Shown: piece by piece, positions 34,553 through 45,102 of the stretch | Position numbering within the stretch: the first letter of the stretch is position 1 | Layout of the letters: the number at the start of each line of letters is the position of its first letter | Source of the DNA: Garcia nutans | Taxonomy: Eukaryota > Streptophyta > Magnoliopsida > Malpighiales > Euphorbiaceae | DNA length: 64,000 bases | Direction: 5' to 3' | Assembly (NCBI GenBank): GCA_947685225.1 | Contig: CANTUV010000053.1 | Span: forward strand, 10,029,501 to 10,093,500 | Made by a program: the position numbers and the translations under genes | The notes under the pieces: generated by a model | Database searches by the model: none | The model's input: only the letters and a program-made list of their open reading frames with translations | What the model was told of the DNA's origin: nothing

Positions 34553-34858
34553 ATCATTTTCTTTTTTCAAAAATATTTTTTTTATCAACCACGATCCTTC
34601 GCAGTTTGGGGCCGGCGGACTAATAAATCATTTGTTGGCCTTTTAGAGCAACGCGAGTAATATCGCCGATATGGCATCGCTTGGCTCGTTTGCCCGAATC
34701 AGTCTCTCTCTGCAACATATTTGAGAGCGTTGGTGCGTGGGCGAGCTTAGGATGGCATCGTAGGAAGAGGGACGAATGAGATAGAGAATAGGCAAGGGCC
34801 ATTCTCAGCGAAGCAGTGAGAGGGAGAGAATAATTTAAATTTTCTGGCAGCGCATTAC

Positions 34859-34978
34859 GGGTGCGATTATACCAGCACTAACGCATTGGATCCCATCAGA
34901 ACTCCGAAGTCAAATGTGCTTGGGCGAGAGTAGTACTGAGATGGGTGACCTCTTGGGAAGTCCTCGTGTTGCTCCCCT
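34859..34978 (+). rRNA. 5S rRNA: 5S ribosomal RNA
   Basis: Changes: C10T, C28T, C29T, T53C, C57T, A115T; mostly C-to-T. Confidence 0.91.
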
Positions 34979-35285
34979 ATCATTTTTCTTTTTTAGAAAA
35001 TATTTTTTTTATCAACCACGATCCTTCGCAGTTTGGGGCCGGCGAACTAATAAATCATTTGTTGGCCTTTTAGAGCAACGCGAGTAATATCGCCGATATG
35101 GCGTCGCTTGGCTCGTTTGCCCGAATCAGTCTCTCTCTGCAGCAGATTTGAGAGCGTTGGTGCGTGGGCGAGCTTAGGATGGCGTCGTAGGAAGAGGGAC
35201 GAATGAGAAAAAGAATAGACAATGGCCATTCTCAGCGAAGCAGTGACAGGGAGAGAATAGATTAAATTTTCTGGCAGCGCATTAC

Positions 35286-35405
35286 GGGTGCGATCATACC
35301 AGCACTAACACACCGGATCCCATCAGAACTCTGAAGTTAAACGTGTTTGGGCGAGAGTAGTACTGAGATGGGTGACCTCTTGGGAAGTCCTTGTATTGCA
35401 CCCCT
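35286..35405 (+). rRNA. 5S rRNA: 5S ribosomal RNA
   Basis: Changes: G25A, C47T, C61T, G110A; all are C-to-T or G-to-A. Confidence 0.92.
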
Positions 35406-35710
35406 ATCATATTTTTTTTCGATAATATTTTTTTTATCAACAATGATCATTTTCAGTGTGGGGCCGGCGGACTAATAAATCATTTGTTGGCCTTTTAGAG
35501 CAAAGCGAGTAATATCGCCGATATGACATCGTTTGGCTCGTTTGCCCGAATCAGTCTCTCTCTGCAGCAGATTTGAGAGCGTTGGTGCGTGGGCGAGCTT
35601 AGGATGGCATCGTAGGAAGAGGGACGAATGAGAAAGAGAATAGGCAAGGGCCATTCTCAGCGAAGCAGTGAGAGGGAGAGAATAAATTAAATTTTCTGGC
35701 AGCGCATTAC

Positions 35711-35830
35711 GGGTGCGATCATACCAGCACAAACGCACCGGATCCCATCAGAACTCCGAAGTCATACAGGCTTGGGCGAGAGTAGTACTGAGATGGGTGA
35801 CCTCTTGGGAAGTCCTTGTGTTGCACCCCT
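35711..35830 (+). rRNA. 5S rRNA: 5S ribosomal RNA
   Basis: Changes: T21A, T53C, A55T, G58A, T59G; the A box (GTCATACAGGC) is badly altered. Confidence 0.9.
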
Positions 35831-36134
35831 ATCATTTTTTTTTCGAAAATATTTTTTTTATCAACCACGATCATTTGCAGTGTGGGGCCGGCGGACTAAT
35901 AAATCATTTGTTGGCCTTTTAGAGCAACGCGAGTAATATCGCCGATATGGCGTCGCTTAGCTCGTTTGCCCGAATCAGTCTCTCTCTGCAGCAGATTTGA
36001 GAGCGTTGGTGTGTGGGCGAGCTTAGGATGGCATCGTAGGAAGAGGGACGAATGAGAAAGAGAATAGGCAAGGGCCATTCTCAGCGAAGCAGTGAGAGGG
36101 AGAGAAAAAATTAAATTTTCTGGCAGCGCATGAC

Positions 36135-36254
36135 GGGTGCGATCATACCAGCACTAACGCACCAGATCCAATCAGAACTCTGAAGTTAAACTTGATTAGG
36201 CGAGAGTAGTACTGAGATGGGGGACCTCTTGGGAAGTCCTTGTGTTGCACCCCT
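36135..36254 (+). rRNA. 5S rRNA: 5S ribosomal RNA
   Basis: Changes: G30A, C36A, C47T, G58T, C61A, G64A, T88G; A and C boxes both affected. Confidence 0.9.
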
Positions 36255-36561
36255 ATCATTTTTCTTTTTTCGAAATTATTTTTTTTATCAACCACGATCA
36301 TTTGCAGTGTGGGGCCGGCGGACTAATAAATCATTTGTTGGCCCTTTAGAGCAACACGAGTAATATCGCCGATATGGCATCGCTTGGCTCATTTTCCCGA
36401 ATCAGTCTCTCTCTGCAGCAGATTTGAGAGCGTTGGTGCGTGGACGAGCTTAGGATGGCATCGTAGGAAGAGGGACGAATGAGAAAGAGAATAGGCAAGG
36501 GCCATTCTCAGCGAAGCAGTGAGAGGGAGATAATAAATTAAATTTTCTGGCAGCGCATTAC

Positions 36562-36681
36562 GGGTGCAATCATACCAGCACTAACGCACCGGATCCCATC
36601 AGAACTCCCAAGCCAAACGTGCTTGGGCGAGAGTGGTACTGAGATGGGTGACCTCGTGGGAAGTCCTCGTGTTGCTCCCCT
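36562..36681 (+). rRNA. 5S rRNA: 5S ribosomal RNA
   Basis: Changes: G7A, G48C, T52C, T53C, A74G, T95G, A115T. Confidence 0.9.
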
Positions 36682-36988
36682 ATCATTTTTCTTTTTTTCG
36701 AAAATATTTTTTTATCAACCACGATCCTTCGCAGTTTGGGGCCGGCGGACTAATAAATCATTTGTTGGCCTTTTAGAGCAACGAGAGTAATATCGCCGAT
36801 ATGGCGTCGCTTGGCTCGTTTGCCCGAATCAGTCTCTCTCTGCAGCAGATTTGAGAGTGTTGGTGCGTGGGCGAGCTTAGGATGGCATCGTAGGAAGAGG
36901 GACGAATGAGAAAGAGAATAGGAAAGGGCCATTCTCAGCTAAGCAGTGAGAGGGAGATAATAAATTAAATTTTCTGGCAGCGCATTAC

Positions 36989-37108
36989 GGGTGCGATCAT
37001 ACCAGCACTAACGCACCGGATCCCATCAGAACTCCGAAGCCAAACATGCTTGGGCGAGAGTGGTACTGAGATGGGTGACCTCTTGGGAAGTCCTCGTGTT
37101 GCTCCCCT
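36989..37108 (+). rRNA. 5S rRNA: 5S ribosomal RNA
   Basis: Changes: T52C, T53C, G58A, A74G, A115T; sister of the preceding unit. Confidence 0.91.
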
Positions 37109-37415
37109 ATCATTTTTCTTTTTTCGAAAATATTTTTTTTATCAACCACGATCCTTCGCAGTTTGGGGCCGGCGGACTAATAAATCATTTGTTGGCCTTT
37201 TAGAGCAACGCGAGTAATATCGCCGATATGGCGTCGCTTCGCTCGTTTTCCCTAATCAGTATCTTTCTGCAGCAGATTTGAGAGCGGTGGTGCTTGGGCG
37301 TGCTTAGGATGGCATCGTAGGAAGACGGACGAATGAGAAAGAGAATAGGCAAGCGCCATTCTCAGCGAAGCAGTGAGAGGGAGAGAAAAAATTAAATTTT
37401 CTGGCAGCGCATGAC

Positions 37416-37535
37416 GTGTGCGATCATACCAGCACTAACGCACCGGATCCCATCAGATCTCCGAAGTTAAACGTGCTTGGGCGAGAGTAGAACTGAGATG
37501 GGTGACCTCTTGGGAAGTCCTCGTGTTGCTCCCCT
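37416..37535 (+). rRNA. 5S rRNA: 5S ribosomal RNA
   Basis: Changes: G2T, A43T, T76A, A115T. Confidence 0.92.
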
Positions 37536-37841
37536 ATCATTTTTCTTTTTTCGGAAATATTTTTTTTATCAACCACGATCCTTTGCAGTTTGGGGCCGGC
37601 GGACTAATAAATAATTTGTTGGCCTTTTAGAGCAACGCGAGTAATATCGCCGATATGGCGTCGCTTGGCTCGTTTGCCCGAATCAGTCTCTCTCTGCAGC
37701 ATATTTGAGAGCGTTGTTGTGTGGGCGAGCTTAGGATGGCATCGTAGGAAGAGGGACGAATGAGAAAGAGAATAGGCAAGGGCCATTCTCAGCGAAGCAG
37801 TGAGAGGGAGAGAATAAATTAAATTTCATGCAGCGCATTAC

Positions 37842-37961
37842 GGGTGCGATCATACTAGCACTAATGCACCGGATCAAATCAGAACTCTGAAGTTAAACGT
37901 GCTTGGGCGAGACTAGTACTGAGATGGGTGACCTCTTGGGAAGTCCTTGTGTTGCACCCCT
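37842..37961 (+). rRNA. 5S rRNA: 5S ribosomal RNA
   Basis: Changes: C15T, C24T, C35A, C36A, C47T, G72C. Confidence 0.91.
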
Positions 37962-38267
37962 ATCATTTTTCTTTTTTCAAAAATATTTTTTTTATCAACC
38001 ACGATCATTTGCAGTGTGGGGCCGGTGGACTATTAAATCATTTGTTGGCCTTTTAGAGCAATGCGAGTAATTTCGCCGATATGGCGTCACTTAGATCGTT
38101 GCCAGAATCAGTCTCTTTCTGCAGCAGATTTGAGAGCGGTGGTGTGTGGGCGAGCTTAGGATGGCATCGTAAGAAGATGGACGAATGAGAAAGAGAATAG
38201 GCAAGCGCCATTCTCCGCGAAGCAGTGAGAGGGAGAGAATAAATTAAATTTTCTGGCTGTGCATGAC

Positions 38268-38387
38268 GGTTGCGATCATACCAGCACTAACGCACCGAAT
38301 CCAATCAGAACTCCGAAGTTAAACGTGCTTGGGAGAAAGTAGTACTGAGATGGGTGACCTCTTGGGAAGTCCTCGTGTTGCACCCCT
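38268..38387 (+). rRNA. 5S rRNA: 5S ribosomal RNA
   Basis: Changes: G3T, G31A, C36A, C67A, G70A; the intermediate element is altered. Confidence 0.91.
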
Positions 38388-38694
38388 ATCATTTTTCTGT
38401 TTTCAAAAATAATTTTTTTATCAACCACGATCATTTGCAGTTTGGGGCCGGCGGACTAATAAATCATTTGTTAGCCTTTTAGAGCAACGCGAGTAATATC
38501 AAAGATATGGCGTCGCTTAGCTCGTTTGCCCGAATCAGTATCTTTCTGCAGCAAATTTGAGATCGGTGGTGCTTGGGCGAGCTTAGGATGGCATCATAGG
38601 AAGACGGACGAATGAGAAAGAGAATAGGCAAGCGCCATTCTCAGCGAAGCAGTGAGAGGGAGAGAATAAATTAAATTTTCTGGCAGCGCATGAC

Positions 38695-38814
38695 GGGTGC
38701 GATCATACCAGCACTAACGCACAGGATTTCATTAGAACTCCGAAGTTAAACGTGCTTGGGCGAGAGTAGTACAGAGATGGGTGACCTCTTGGGAAGTTCT
38801 CGTGTTGCTCCTCT
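38695..38814 (+). rRNA. 5S rRNA: 5S ribosomal RNA
   Basis: Changes: C29A, C34T, C35T, C39T, T79A, C104T, A115T, C118T. Confidence 0.9.
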
Positions 38815-38995
38815 ATCATTTTTCTTTTTTCGAAAATATTTTTTTTATCAACCATGATCATTTGCAGTGTGGGGCCGGCGGACTAATAAATCATTTGTTG
38901 GCCTTTTAGAGCAACGCGAGTAATATCGACGATATGGCGTCGCTTAGCTCGTTTGCCCGAATCAGTATCTTTCTGCAGCAGATTTGAGAGCGGTG

Positions 38996-39030
38996 GTGCT
39001 TGGGCGAGCTTAGGATGGCATCGTAGGAAG
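38996..39030 (+). other. 5S-like relic inside the spacer (example)
   Basis: GTGCTTGGGCGAG is identical to gene positions 58-70 apart from the first base context, and is followed by CTTAGGATGG and then GGAAG. These match, in order, the A-box end, intermediate element and C-box region of a normal plant 5S gene with short gaps. The same segment, as GTGCTTGGG or GTGCGTGGG, occurs in essentially every spacer. I infer an ancient truncated 5S copy fixed in the spacer. Confidence 0.6.
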
Positions 39031-39091
39031 ACGGACGAATGAGAAAGAGAACAGGCAAGCGCCATTCTCAGCGAAGCAGTGAGAGGGAGAG

Positions 39092-39121
39092 AATAAATTA
39101 AATTTTCTGGCAGCGCATGAC
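39092..39121 (+). promoter_or_regulatory. Upstream pol III promoter elements of 5S gene (example)
   Basis: Immediately before the gene at 39122: A/T-rich AATAAATTAAAT from -30, the dinucleotide GC at -12/-11 and C at -1. Plant 5S genes are known to need a TATA-like element near -28, GC near -12 and C at -1, and nearly every unit here keeps this arrangement, with TTAC or TGAC as the last four bases. Confidence 0.75.
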
Positions 39122-39241
39122 GGGTGCGATCATACCAGCACTAACGCACCGGATCCCATCAGAACTCCGAAGTTAAACGTGCTTGGGCGAGAGTAGTACT
39201 GAGATGGTTGACCTCTTGGGGAGTCCTCGTGTTGCACCCCT
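39122..39241 (+). rRNA. 5S rRNA: 5S ribosomal RNA (annotated example)
   Basis: 5S rRNA is the small RNA of the large ribosomal subunit's central protuberance, made by RNA polymerase III with TFIIIA. The 120 nt run from GGGTGCGATCATACC to TGTTGCACCCCT, whose ends pair to form helix I. The internal promoter comprises the A box (about 50-64, AGTTAAACGTGCTTG), an intermediate element (67-72) and the C box (about 80-99). This copy differs from the array majority at G87T and A100G. Compared with the usual plant gene, the array as a whole has C24, A49, A56, G80/A81 and T95. T-rich terminator tracts follow within 5 bases. Confidence 0.96.
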
Positions 39242-39262
39242 ATCATTTTTCTTTTTTCGAAA
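39242..39262 (+). terminator. Pol III terminator of 5S unit (example)
   Basis: ATCATTTTTCTTTTTTCG directly after the gene: a T5 run and a T6 run four and ten bases past the RNA end, the standard pol III stop signal. Present after nearly all genes; missing after those at 273, 3633 and 10823, which LTR sequence follows, and after the truncated gene at 29109. Confidence 0.88.
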
Positions 39263-39547
39263 ATATTTTTTTATCAACCACGATCCTTCTTAGTTTGGAG
39301 CCGGCGGACTAATAAATCGTTTGTTAGCCTTTTAGAGCAACGCGAGTAATATCGCCGATATGGCGTCGCTTGGCTCGTTTGCCCGAATCAGTCTCTCTCT
39401 GCAGCAGATTTGAGAGCGTTGGTGCGTGGGCGAGCTTAGGATGTTATCGTAGGAAGAGGGACGAATGAGAAAGAGAATAGGCAAGGGCCATTCTCAGCGA
39501 AGCAGTGAGAGGGAGAGAATAAATTAAATTTTCTGGCAGCGCATTAC

Positions 39548-39600
39548 GGGTGCGATCATACCAGCACTAACGCACCGGATCCCATCAGAACTCCGAAGTT
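39548..39600 (+). pseudogene. 5S rRNA 5' part, split by CACTA insertion
   Basis: Gene positions 1-53, ending GAAGTT at the first base of the transposon. The remaining part is at 55422-55491. Subtracting the 3-bp duplicated GTT gives 53+70-3=120 nt, so no bases were lost on insertion. The cut lies inside the A box. Confidence 0.96.
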
Positions 39601-40010
39601 CACTACAAAAAAACACACTATCTGCGACGGACAGAATCCGTCGCAGATCCGTCGCAAATCAAGTTTTGCGACCGATCTGCGACGGATACGATCCGTTAAT
39701 AAAAATGGCGTCTCAATTTTCAATTTGCAACAGGCCGTCGTATATTGCGACGGATTTGCAACCACTCGGCGGTTGCAAATCTCGCGCTTAAATTTTCGCG
39801 GGTAAAGGGCAGCCGTCGCAGATTTCGTCGCAGATTTTCGTCACAGATTTCGTCACAGATTTTCGTCGCAAATTCATTGCAGATTTTGTCGCAGATTGCC
39901 GTCGCAAATTCGTCGCAGATTGCCGTCGCAGATTGTCGTCGCAGTATCTGTCGCAGATTCCGTCATAGATTTCAAATATCCGTCGCAGATTCATAGCAAA
40001 TCCGTAGTAA
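39601..40010. repeat. CACTA left subterminal repeat zone
   Basis: Dense copies of TCTGCGACGGA and its complement. TCTGCGACGGA at 39621 and TCCGTCGCAGA at 39637 form a perfect 11-bp inverted repeat with a 5-base loop. From 39811 to 39990 a TTCGTCGCAGA motif recurs every 13-20 bases. Such clusters bind the transposase in characterised CACTA elements. The short reading frames here are products of the repeat. Confidence 0.88.
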
Positions 40011-41261
40011 TTTAATATTGATTTTTATTGGAACTATTTATATTATCAATTAATTTTATGAGAACTTTGTAAATACATTTGGAACATTTAAACACAATCT
40101 AAAAAAACACTAATTACATTGATAAAAATAATTCTTTTATTAATCTTCAATAGAATAAAATATTTTACAATTTAACTATACAAGTGTTAAGAACACTACT
40201 ATAAATAATCTATCTTGAAAATAACAATATAGATATTCAATATTAAATTATAGTGCTGGGGCGTTCTCTCCTTATCACGTCTTTCAGATCCTGAAAAAGA
40301 GTAAATGAAAAGAATAATATGATACACGTTAACAAAGTAATACTAACCGTGGTGTGTAGGCTTTTTCATTCAACTCGTGCATAGATTATTCAATGGGATT
40401 ATTTAACTCGGTGAACAAATACAAGATTTAAACATGCTTGTATCACATTCACTATGGTTCACACACGAACCAAGTTTTGTTATATGTGTCTGAAATGGAC
40501 ACTTATCCAAGATTTGGTGTAAATTGAAGTGTCCAAGGAAAGTACCCCTGTTTGAGTGTCAAGTATCAAGAGTAGGAACTGCAAAAAAAAAAAAGCCAAG
40601 AAAGAATTTCAATACCCTATGATTACTGGTTCCAGGATTGCCTCCAGGATGCAAAACAAAATTCCAGACAAAGCAAATTACGCTAGAATTAGCTTCTGTA
40701 TATGTAATTCATAATATAAAGATAACTATCTCAAACATGAATTATTAATACCTCCAATCTCAAACATGAATTATTAATACCTCTATGTTATTAATAATGG
40801 AAAAAACTCAAAAATTCCTTTAAGGAGAATAAATTCCTCTGGCAACAAGTTACTTCATATAACTCAAAACTAAATTGCGAGAACAACTTCATCCCTATTG
40901 GATGCATTGTATAAAACAATGGAATCAAAGTTAATGCCTGCTTCGCACTCAGAGAATAGGAACATACCATTTTCACTTCAGCAATTCAAATCAGGCATAC
41001 ACGACATATCCAATTGATCTTTATTTAAAGCTAATAAAGATATGATGAATAACCCCTCGACATATTCCAAGCCCAATAAGCAAATTCAATAGATATATTC
41101 CAAGCCCGTAGGTAACAATGTAAAATCCCTCGACATAATAAACCCGCAAACAGTAAATAACCACCGCAACAAAATTACTAGACTCTTGTGACACAAGAAA
41201 TCAACCAATCATGATTCCGATGTATACCAACAGCATCAGTGGGAACATGAACAGTTATTAC
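40011..41261. other. CACTA interior, A/T-rich, no gene recognised
   Basis: A/T-rich, with no exon I can name. A 27-bp direct repeat containing CTCAAACATGAATTATTAAT occurs at 40728 and 40757. It may be intron or flanking sequence taken up with the PRP39 fragment that lies next to it. Confidence 0.5.
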
Positions 41262-41493
41262 CTTCTAATTGTATCTGGATCTTCATATGTATTTATAGCA
41301 AATACACAATAATGCAACCAAATGTCCACTGAATATGTCACCCCCAGAACAGCTCATTCATATACCTCCACCACTTTGTCCATAGAACCAATGCGTGCCT
41401 CATGATCTGCGTACTTCTTCCAATAACCATAACACAATGGGAATTCAGCCAAAAAGACATCATATACTTTTTGAATTTTTAATATCTTATTGT
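41262..41493 (-). pseudogene. PRP39: PRP39 (U1 snRNP protein) exon fragment
   Basis: On the - strand, after a TTGCAG acceptor, the sequence encodes [38 protein letters not shown], then a TGA stop, then [20 protein letters not shown] and [11 protein letters not shown], ending at a GTAATAAC donor. This matches the HAT-repeat region of plant PRP39, a U1 snRNP-associated splicing factor, from my memory of the family. The stop stands where the family has Arg (CGA to TGA). Only one exon-sized piece (about 77 codons of a protein of several hundred) is present, so this is a captured fragment and not a working gene. Confidence 0.85.
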
Positions 41494-41857
41494 CTGCAAC
41501 ATCTTGACAGAAAATTTGATGACAAGCACAAAAGATAATTTTAACAATTAAAAATTATTTATTTTCAATATTTTATTATAAAATGATTTACCAAAATTTA
41601 TAATAGCTCAAATTTCAACTTGAAAAATTCAAAATTTAAATTATGTATCACTATGTCTACTTAAAAAATCTAAAAGATTTACTAGAACTGTTATCACTTA
41701 TGTAAGATACCCAGAGATCAGCAAAATTCAGACATGGACATTGAGCAAGAGAACTATCTAAAAGTTCATTAGAATCCTGCTTCAATATATTCAATTAGCA
41801 TAATAAACATCATCTCACAACAACATTTTATTTAAATAAAGGCCGAATATTACAAAC

Positions 41858-42022
41858 CTCACGAATCTCCAACGTGGGCATATGTGGCAAAAAATCATTT
41901 CCAATGAAGAAACACATGAATATAAAATCATCCACAACGCATTCAAAATCAATCTCAAATGGAGGATTGAGAATTCTCATTTCAAATTCCAGATACTCTC
42001 TAAGAGTCCAAATGTTAAGAAA
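41858..42022 (-). pseudogene. XRN: XRN-type 5'-3' exoribonuclease exon fragment
   Basis: A 165-bp exon (55 codons) on the - strand between a TGCAG acceptor and a GTTTGT donor. It encodes [15 protein letters not shown], then [20 protein letters not shown] and [17 protein letters not shown]. The [15 protein letters not shown] block is the signature of the conserved N-terminal nuclease domain of XRN2/3/4-type exoribonucleases. No stop or frameshift within the exon. Neighbouring XRN exons are not seen, so this is a single captured exon. Which plant XRN it came from I cannot say. Confidence 0.87.
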
Positions 42023-42171
42023 CTGCATCAAGAGAAAGGGTAAAAAGAATGATCAAGCGATTAAAAACGTATAACAATTGCATCTGTGGAAACTAATCAT
42101 GTGAATCATGATTGTGCATGTGTAAGATATTTGAATGAATGACTCCCAAATACATTCACAATGGAACCCAC

Positions 42172-42502
42172 CTGGTATCAGTATACGAACTCTCACGAAA
42201 GGATGAACCTTCTGCCTCCTTATACTGCAACCGAGAGGCAAATGGAAGACTGACACGTCAGAGACTAAATGCAGAGCAGCTCTTTCAAATGTCATGACAT
42301 AACTATAGAATTATGGATATTTCTTTCATTAAAAATATCAAATCTACAACTTTCACATTTACTTTTATTGGGCAGTTCTGCATTAGAAATTGTGAACGTG
42401 CAATACCTGTTTTTGAAGATTTAGCAGAGTCAGTATTTCTTTTCTTAATTCAAGGTGCTCTGCACAAACAGCTTTGGTTGGCACCCTTGGTTTTAAATTA
42501 AC
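42172..42502 (-). pseudogene. SWC4: SWC4/DMAP1 fragment, C-terminal exons
   Basis: Two exon-like pieces on the - strand. 42407-42502 (32 codons, between a CAG acceptor and a GTATTG donor) encodes [20 protein letters not shown] and [12 protein letters not shown]. 42172-42224 (between TTGCAG and GTGGGT) encodes YKEAEGSSFRESSYTDT. These follow directly, in gene order, from the SWC4 exon at 52933-53042 on the far side of the nested retrotransposon, so the retrotransposon sits in an intron of this fragment. SWC4 is a SANT-domain subunit of the SWR1 and NuA4 chromatin complexes. Confidence 0.85.
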
Positions 42503-42908
42503 CTGTAAACAAAAACACAGTACGTGATACCCAATTTGTACAAGGCCCTTTATATGAAACAATGGAACTGTCTGAAAAATTTATAATTACAGTTTATCCA
42601 AGAAACAACTACTAAGCAAATTTAAGAGTACCTACTTAGATCAGATAATAATTATATGATAGAAGTGAAGAATGAATTTTACACAATGTGCAAAAACATA
42701 GTTAAAGAAGCACATCTGCATTCATGAGACTTCTAAAACCCAATGCCTAGAAAATGCTAATTGGGTAAGTTAAAGTCACAAATAATATGCATTTAATTAA
42801 GAAGACAATTTGAATTGATCTTGAAGATAAAGTGAATTTCCAACAAAAAAACTACCCACTGAACAACCTTTATGACATGGGGAATTTCGTACAGCTAAAG
42901 AGTTCAAG
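42503..42908. other. Intron-like sequence left of the nested retrotransposon
   Basis: A/T-rich, no coding signal. Lies between a SWC4 exon and the retrotransposon and ends with the target sequence TCAAG, so it is most simply the downstream half of the interrupted SWC4 intron. Confidence 0.6.
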
Positions 42909-44619
42909 TGTAATATCCTCATTTATGCCCTAGAAGTTTTGCATATTGTTGTTGTTGTTATTGTTATATATTGGATTGAATATATGTGTTAAATTGTAAG
43001 AGAAAAGAAATTGAGAAGAGAAAGTATATGTATATGTATTTTGGGAAGAAATAGGGTTTAGAGACAAATTTATATGTTGTGTATATGTTAATATATATGA
43101 CATATAAAGTGGTCAAAAGGCTTGGTCAAGGCAAGAGAAGATATTTATTTGAGATTGGTAAATTACTTAATTGGGCACATATAAGACAAAAAGATAATTA
43201 TGTGAATAAGGGCACTTTGGTAATTGCTTTGATAAAATCATATGGTGGATATTTAAAGAAGGTTTGACTTGTGTTTTCTTCACCATTTCTTCTTCTTCTT
43301 CTTGTTGATGGCCAGCCCTCCATAGCCAAAGAGAAAGAAAGAGACAAGTGATGGTTTTGATGATTTCAAGCTTAAATTGAAGAAAGATTAAGTGTTCAAG
43401 TGTTGCTTTAAGAAGTTTTTAACTAAGGTAAGATCTTTTCTCTAATTTCTTCAATTCTTTTGAAGTGGTATGATTAAGTTGCTTATGGTATGATTGTAAG
43501 TATTGATTTTGCTTGATAGATGAGAAGTTGGGTTGGTGTTGGTGATGGAAGAGTAAGATTGGTGTTTAGTGAAATTGTTTCTGTTTTAAGATTAGTAAAG
43601 GCTGTGACTTGTATGATTTTTAATTAATTTTAGAAAAATGTTCTTGAAGTGAATTTTTGATATGTTGTGCCTCTATGAGTCTAGAATGACTGAAAAATAT
43701 GTTGATTCGATTTTGGAATGGTTATAAGTTTAGAAAGATTATTTTCATTAGACCTGTTCCAGCAGGTACCTTAACTGGGACAGCTATATTTCGTGATTTT
43801 TATTAAAATGTAGAAAAATCATATCCAATCGAATTTTGGATATGTTGTTTCTTAGTGAGTCTAGTATTTGAGAAAAATAATTTGGAACCACGTTGATTGA
43901 ATTTGATTTATGGAATTCACAAAGTTCAGAACTGCTGCCAGGATGCAGGGCAATTGGGGCAGTCTGGTTAGGTGAACTATTTGACCAAGATTTTGTATTC
44001 AGTTTGATCTGAAATTTTAAAGTGATGATTTTAAGATACAAAACTAAATTCTGTAAAAATTTTAGAATTTTTAGTCAAGTAGATTATTTTATACAATTTT
44101 TCAAAATAAGGATAAAATGGAGTTTAAAACCAGAATGTACTATTTATGGTTAGGGTTTTAATTCTTTGTTCTTCTTGCATTGCTTTGGTTTTCCAAAGGT
44201 AGGTTGGTCCTTAAACCTAACCCTAAACACTTTAAACACACTTGAATCAATGAATGTTATAATCAATTGTTCTTTGCCCTAATTGCATTGTTGAGATTGA
44301 ACAATGTTATGTTGTGCATTGTGAATAGTAATGTGTTTCATGAGTAATGTGGAATGAAATGTTGATATTTATGAATGATGCTATGTGAGATATAATGTGA
44401 TCATGGATGAGATATATATATATACTTGAATAATGAGATGTTATATTGTGAAATGAAATGTGAAGCCATTGTTATTGGCTAAGATGATGTAATTGAAAGA
44501 AAGAAGGCATGTTTGCCTAAATGTGATGAGAATTGAGAATGGAAATGAATTGTTTGTTTAATATGTTATTCAGTTTCAGAGTTCTGGATTTGGGTGGCAT
44601 GCCTAAGAAATGATGAAAG

Positions 44620-44782
44620 GTAACAGTCTTGCCGGGTTGAGGACCTCCTCATAGGTGTTGAGTTGATGGTCCAAGAGACTGGGTCTGTTACACTATGAGA
44701 TATATGATTTGTAACAGTCTTGCCGGGTTGAGGATCTCCTCATATGTGTTGAGTTGATGATCCAAGAGACTGGGTCTGTTAC
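44620..44782 (+). repeat. Two 72-bp GTAACAG...CTGTTAC cassettes
   Basis: 44620-44691 and 44711-44782, same length and same pairing ends as the three in the LTR at 10943. The twin pair is in the 3' LTR at about 51705-51867. Confidence 0.88.
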
Positions 44783-45102
44783 ACTTGCCTACGGGCGTGA
44801 TTATTGTGACTATGAACCAAAGCAGTAACTCTGAACTCTGAATATCGTATTAAATACTTGTTGGGCCCTTAGGTGTCAAGGTTATATGAATGTCCTAAAT
44901 AATGTTATGAGTTAATGAAATAAGATGTTGGTTGTTGAGTAATGTTGAATGTGGAAAGATGTTGAAATGTGGTATGCTCATATGACTATGATTTGTGAAA
45001 TGCATAATTATGTGTTAACTTTATATTTATAATGTTGATCTTATCAATAGCATATGTGGCATTGTATTGCATTAAAGCATACTATTAGCATGTTTTATCT
45101 TA

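Larger units (their letters stand above)
1..39600 (+). repeat. 5S rDNA tandem array, main block
   Basis: Head-to-tail units of about 427 bp, each a 120-nt 5S gene followed by a spacer of about 307 nt. The spacer begins with a T-rich pol III terminator, then an A/T-rich stretch with a TTCGAAAATATTTT-like core, a GGGCCGGCGGACTAATAA segment, a CGAGTAATATCGCCGATATGG segment, CTCTCTCTGCAGCAGATTTG, and a GAGAGGGAGAGAATAAATTAAA segment just upstream of the next gene. Two spacer types are mixed: one with GCGGTGGTGCTTGGGCGAGC, GACGGACG and CAAGCGCC, the other with GCGTTGGTGCGTGGGCGAGC, GAGGGACG and CAAGGGCC. All genes point right. The spacers contain nothing else I can name. Retrotransposon pieces interrupt the array at 393-977, 3753-4337 and 10943-14716. 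Confidence 0.97.

Noticed and set aside
1..39600. A recurring 60-codon - strand reading frame (MALAYSLSHSSLFLRCHPKL...) and longer versions in nearly every 5S unit
   Set aside because: It lies wholly in spacer or runs into the 5S gene on the wrong strand. Its repetition follows from the tandem repeat, it is broken by frameshifts in many units, and it matches no family I know.
39745..39996. Arg/Ser-rich frames on both strands in the CACTA left end (and 54467-55426 at the right end)
   Set aside because: Simple products of the TCGCAGATT/TGCGACGGA subterminal motifs; both strands stay open for the same reason.
40791..40976. - strand 61-codon frame starting MKMVCSYSLSAKQALTLIPL
   Set aside because: Lies in A/T-rich, probably intronic sequence beside the PRP39 fragment; no resemblance to PRP39 or another family that I can recognise.
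43784..44041. 85-codon - strand frame in the LTR, repeated at 50869 and, longer, at 57360
   Set aside because: Present only because the LTRs are homologous. No known domain and opposite to the element's transcription, so most likely chance.
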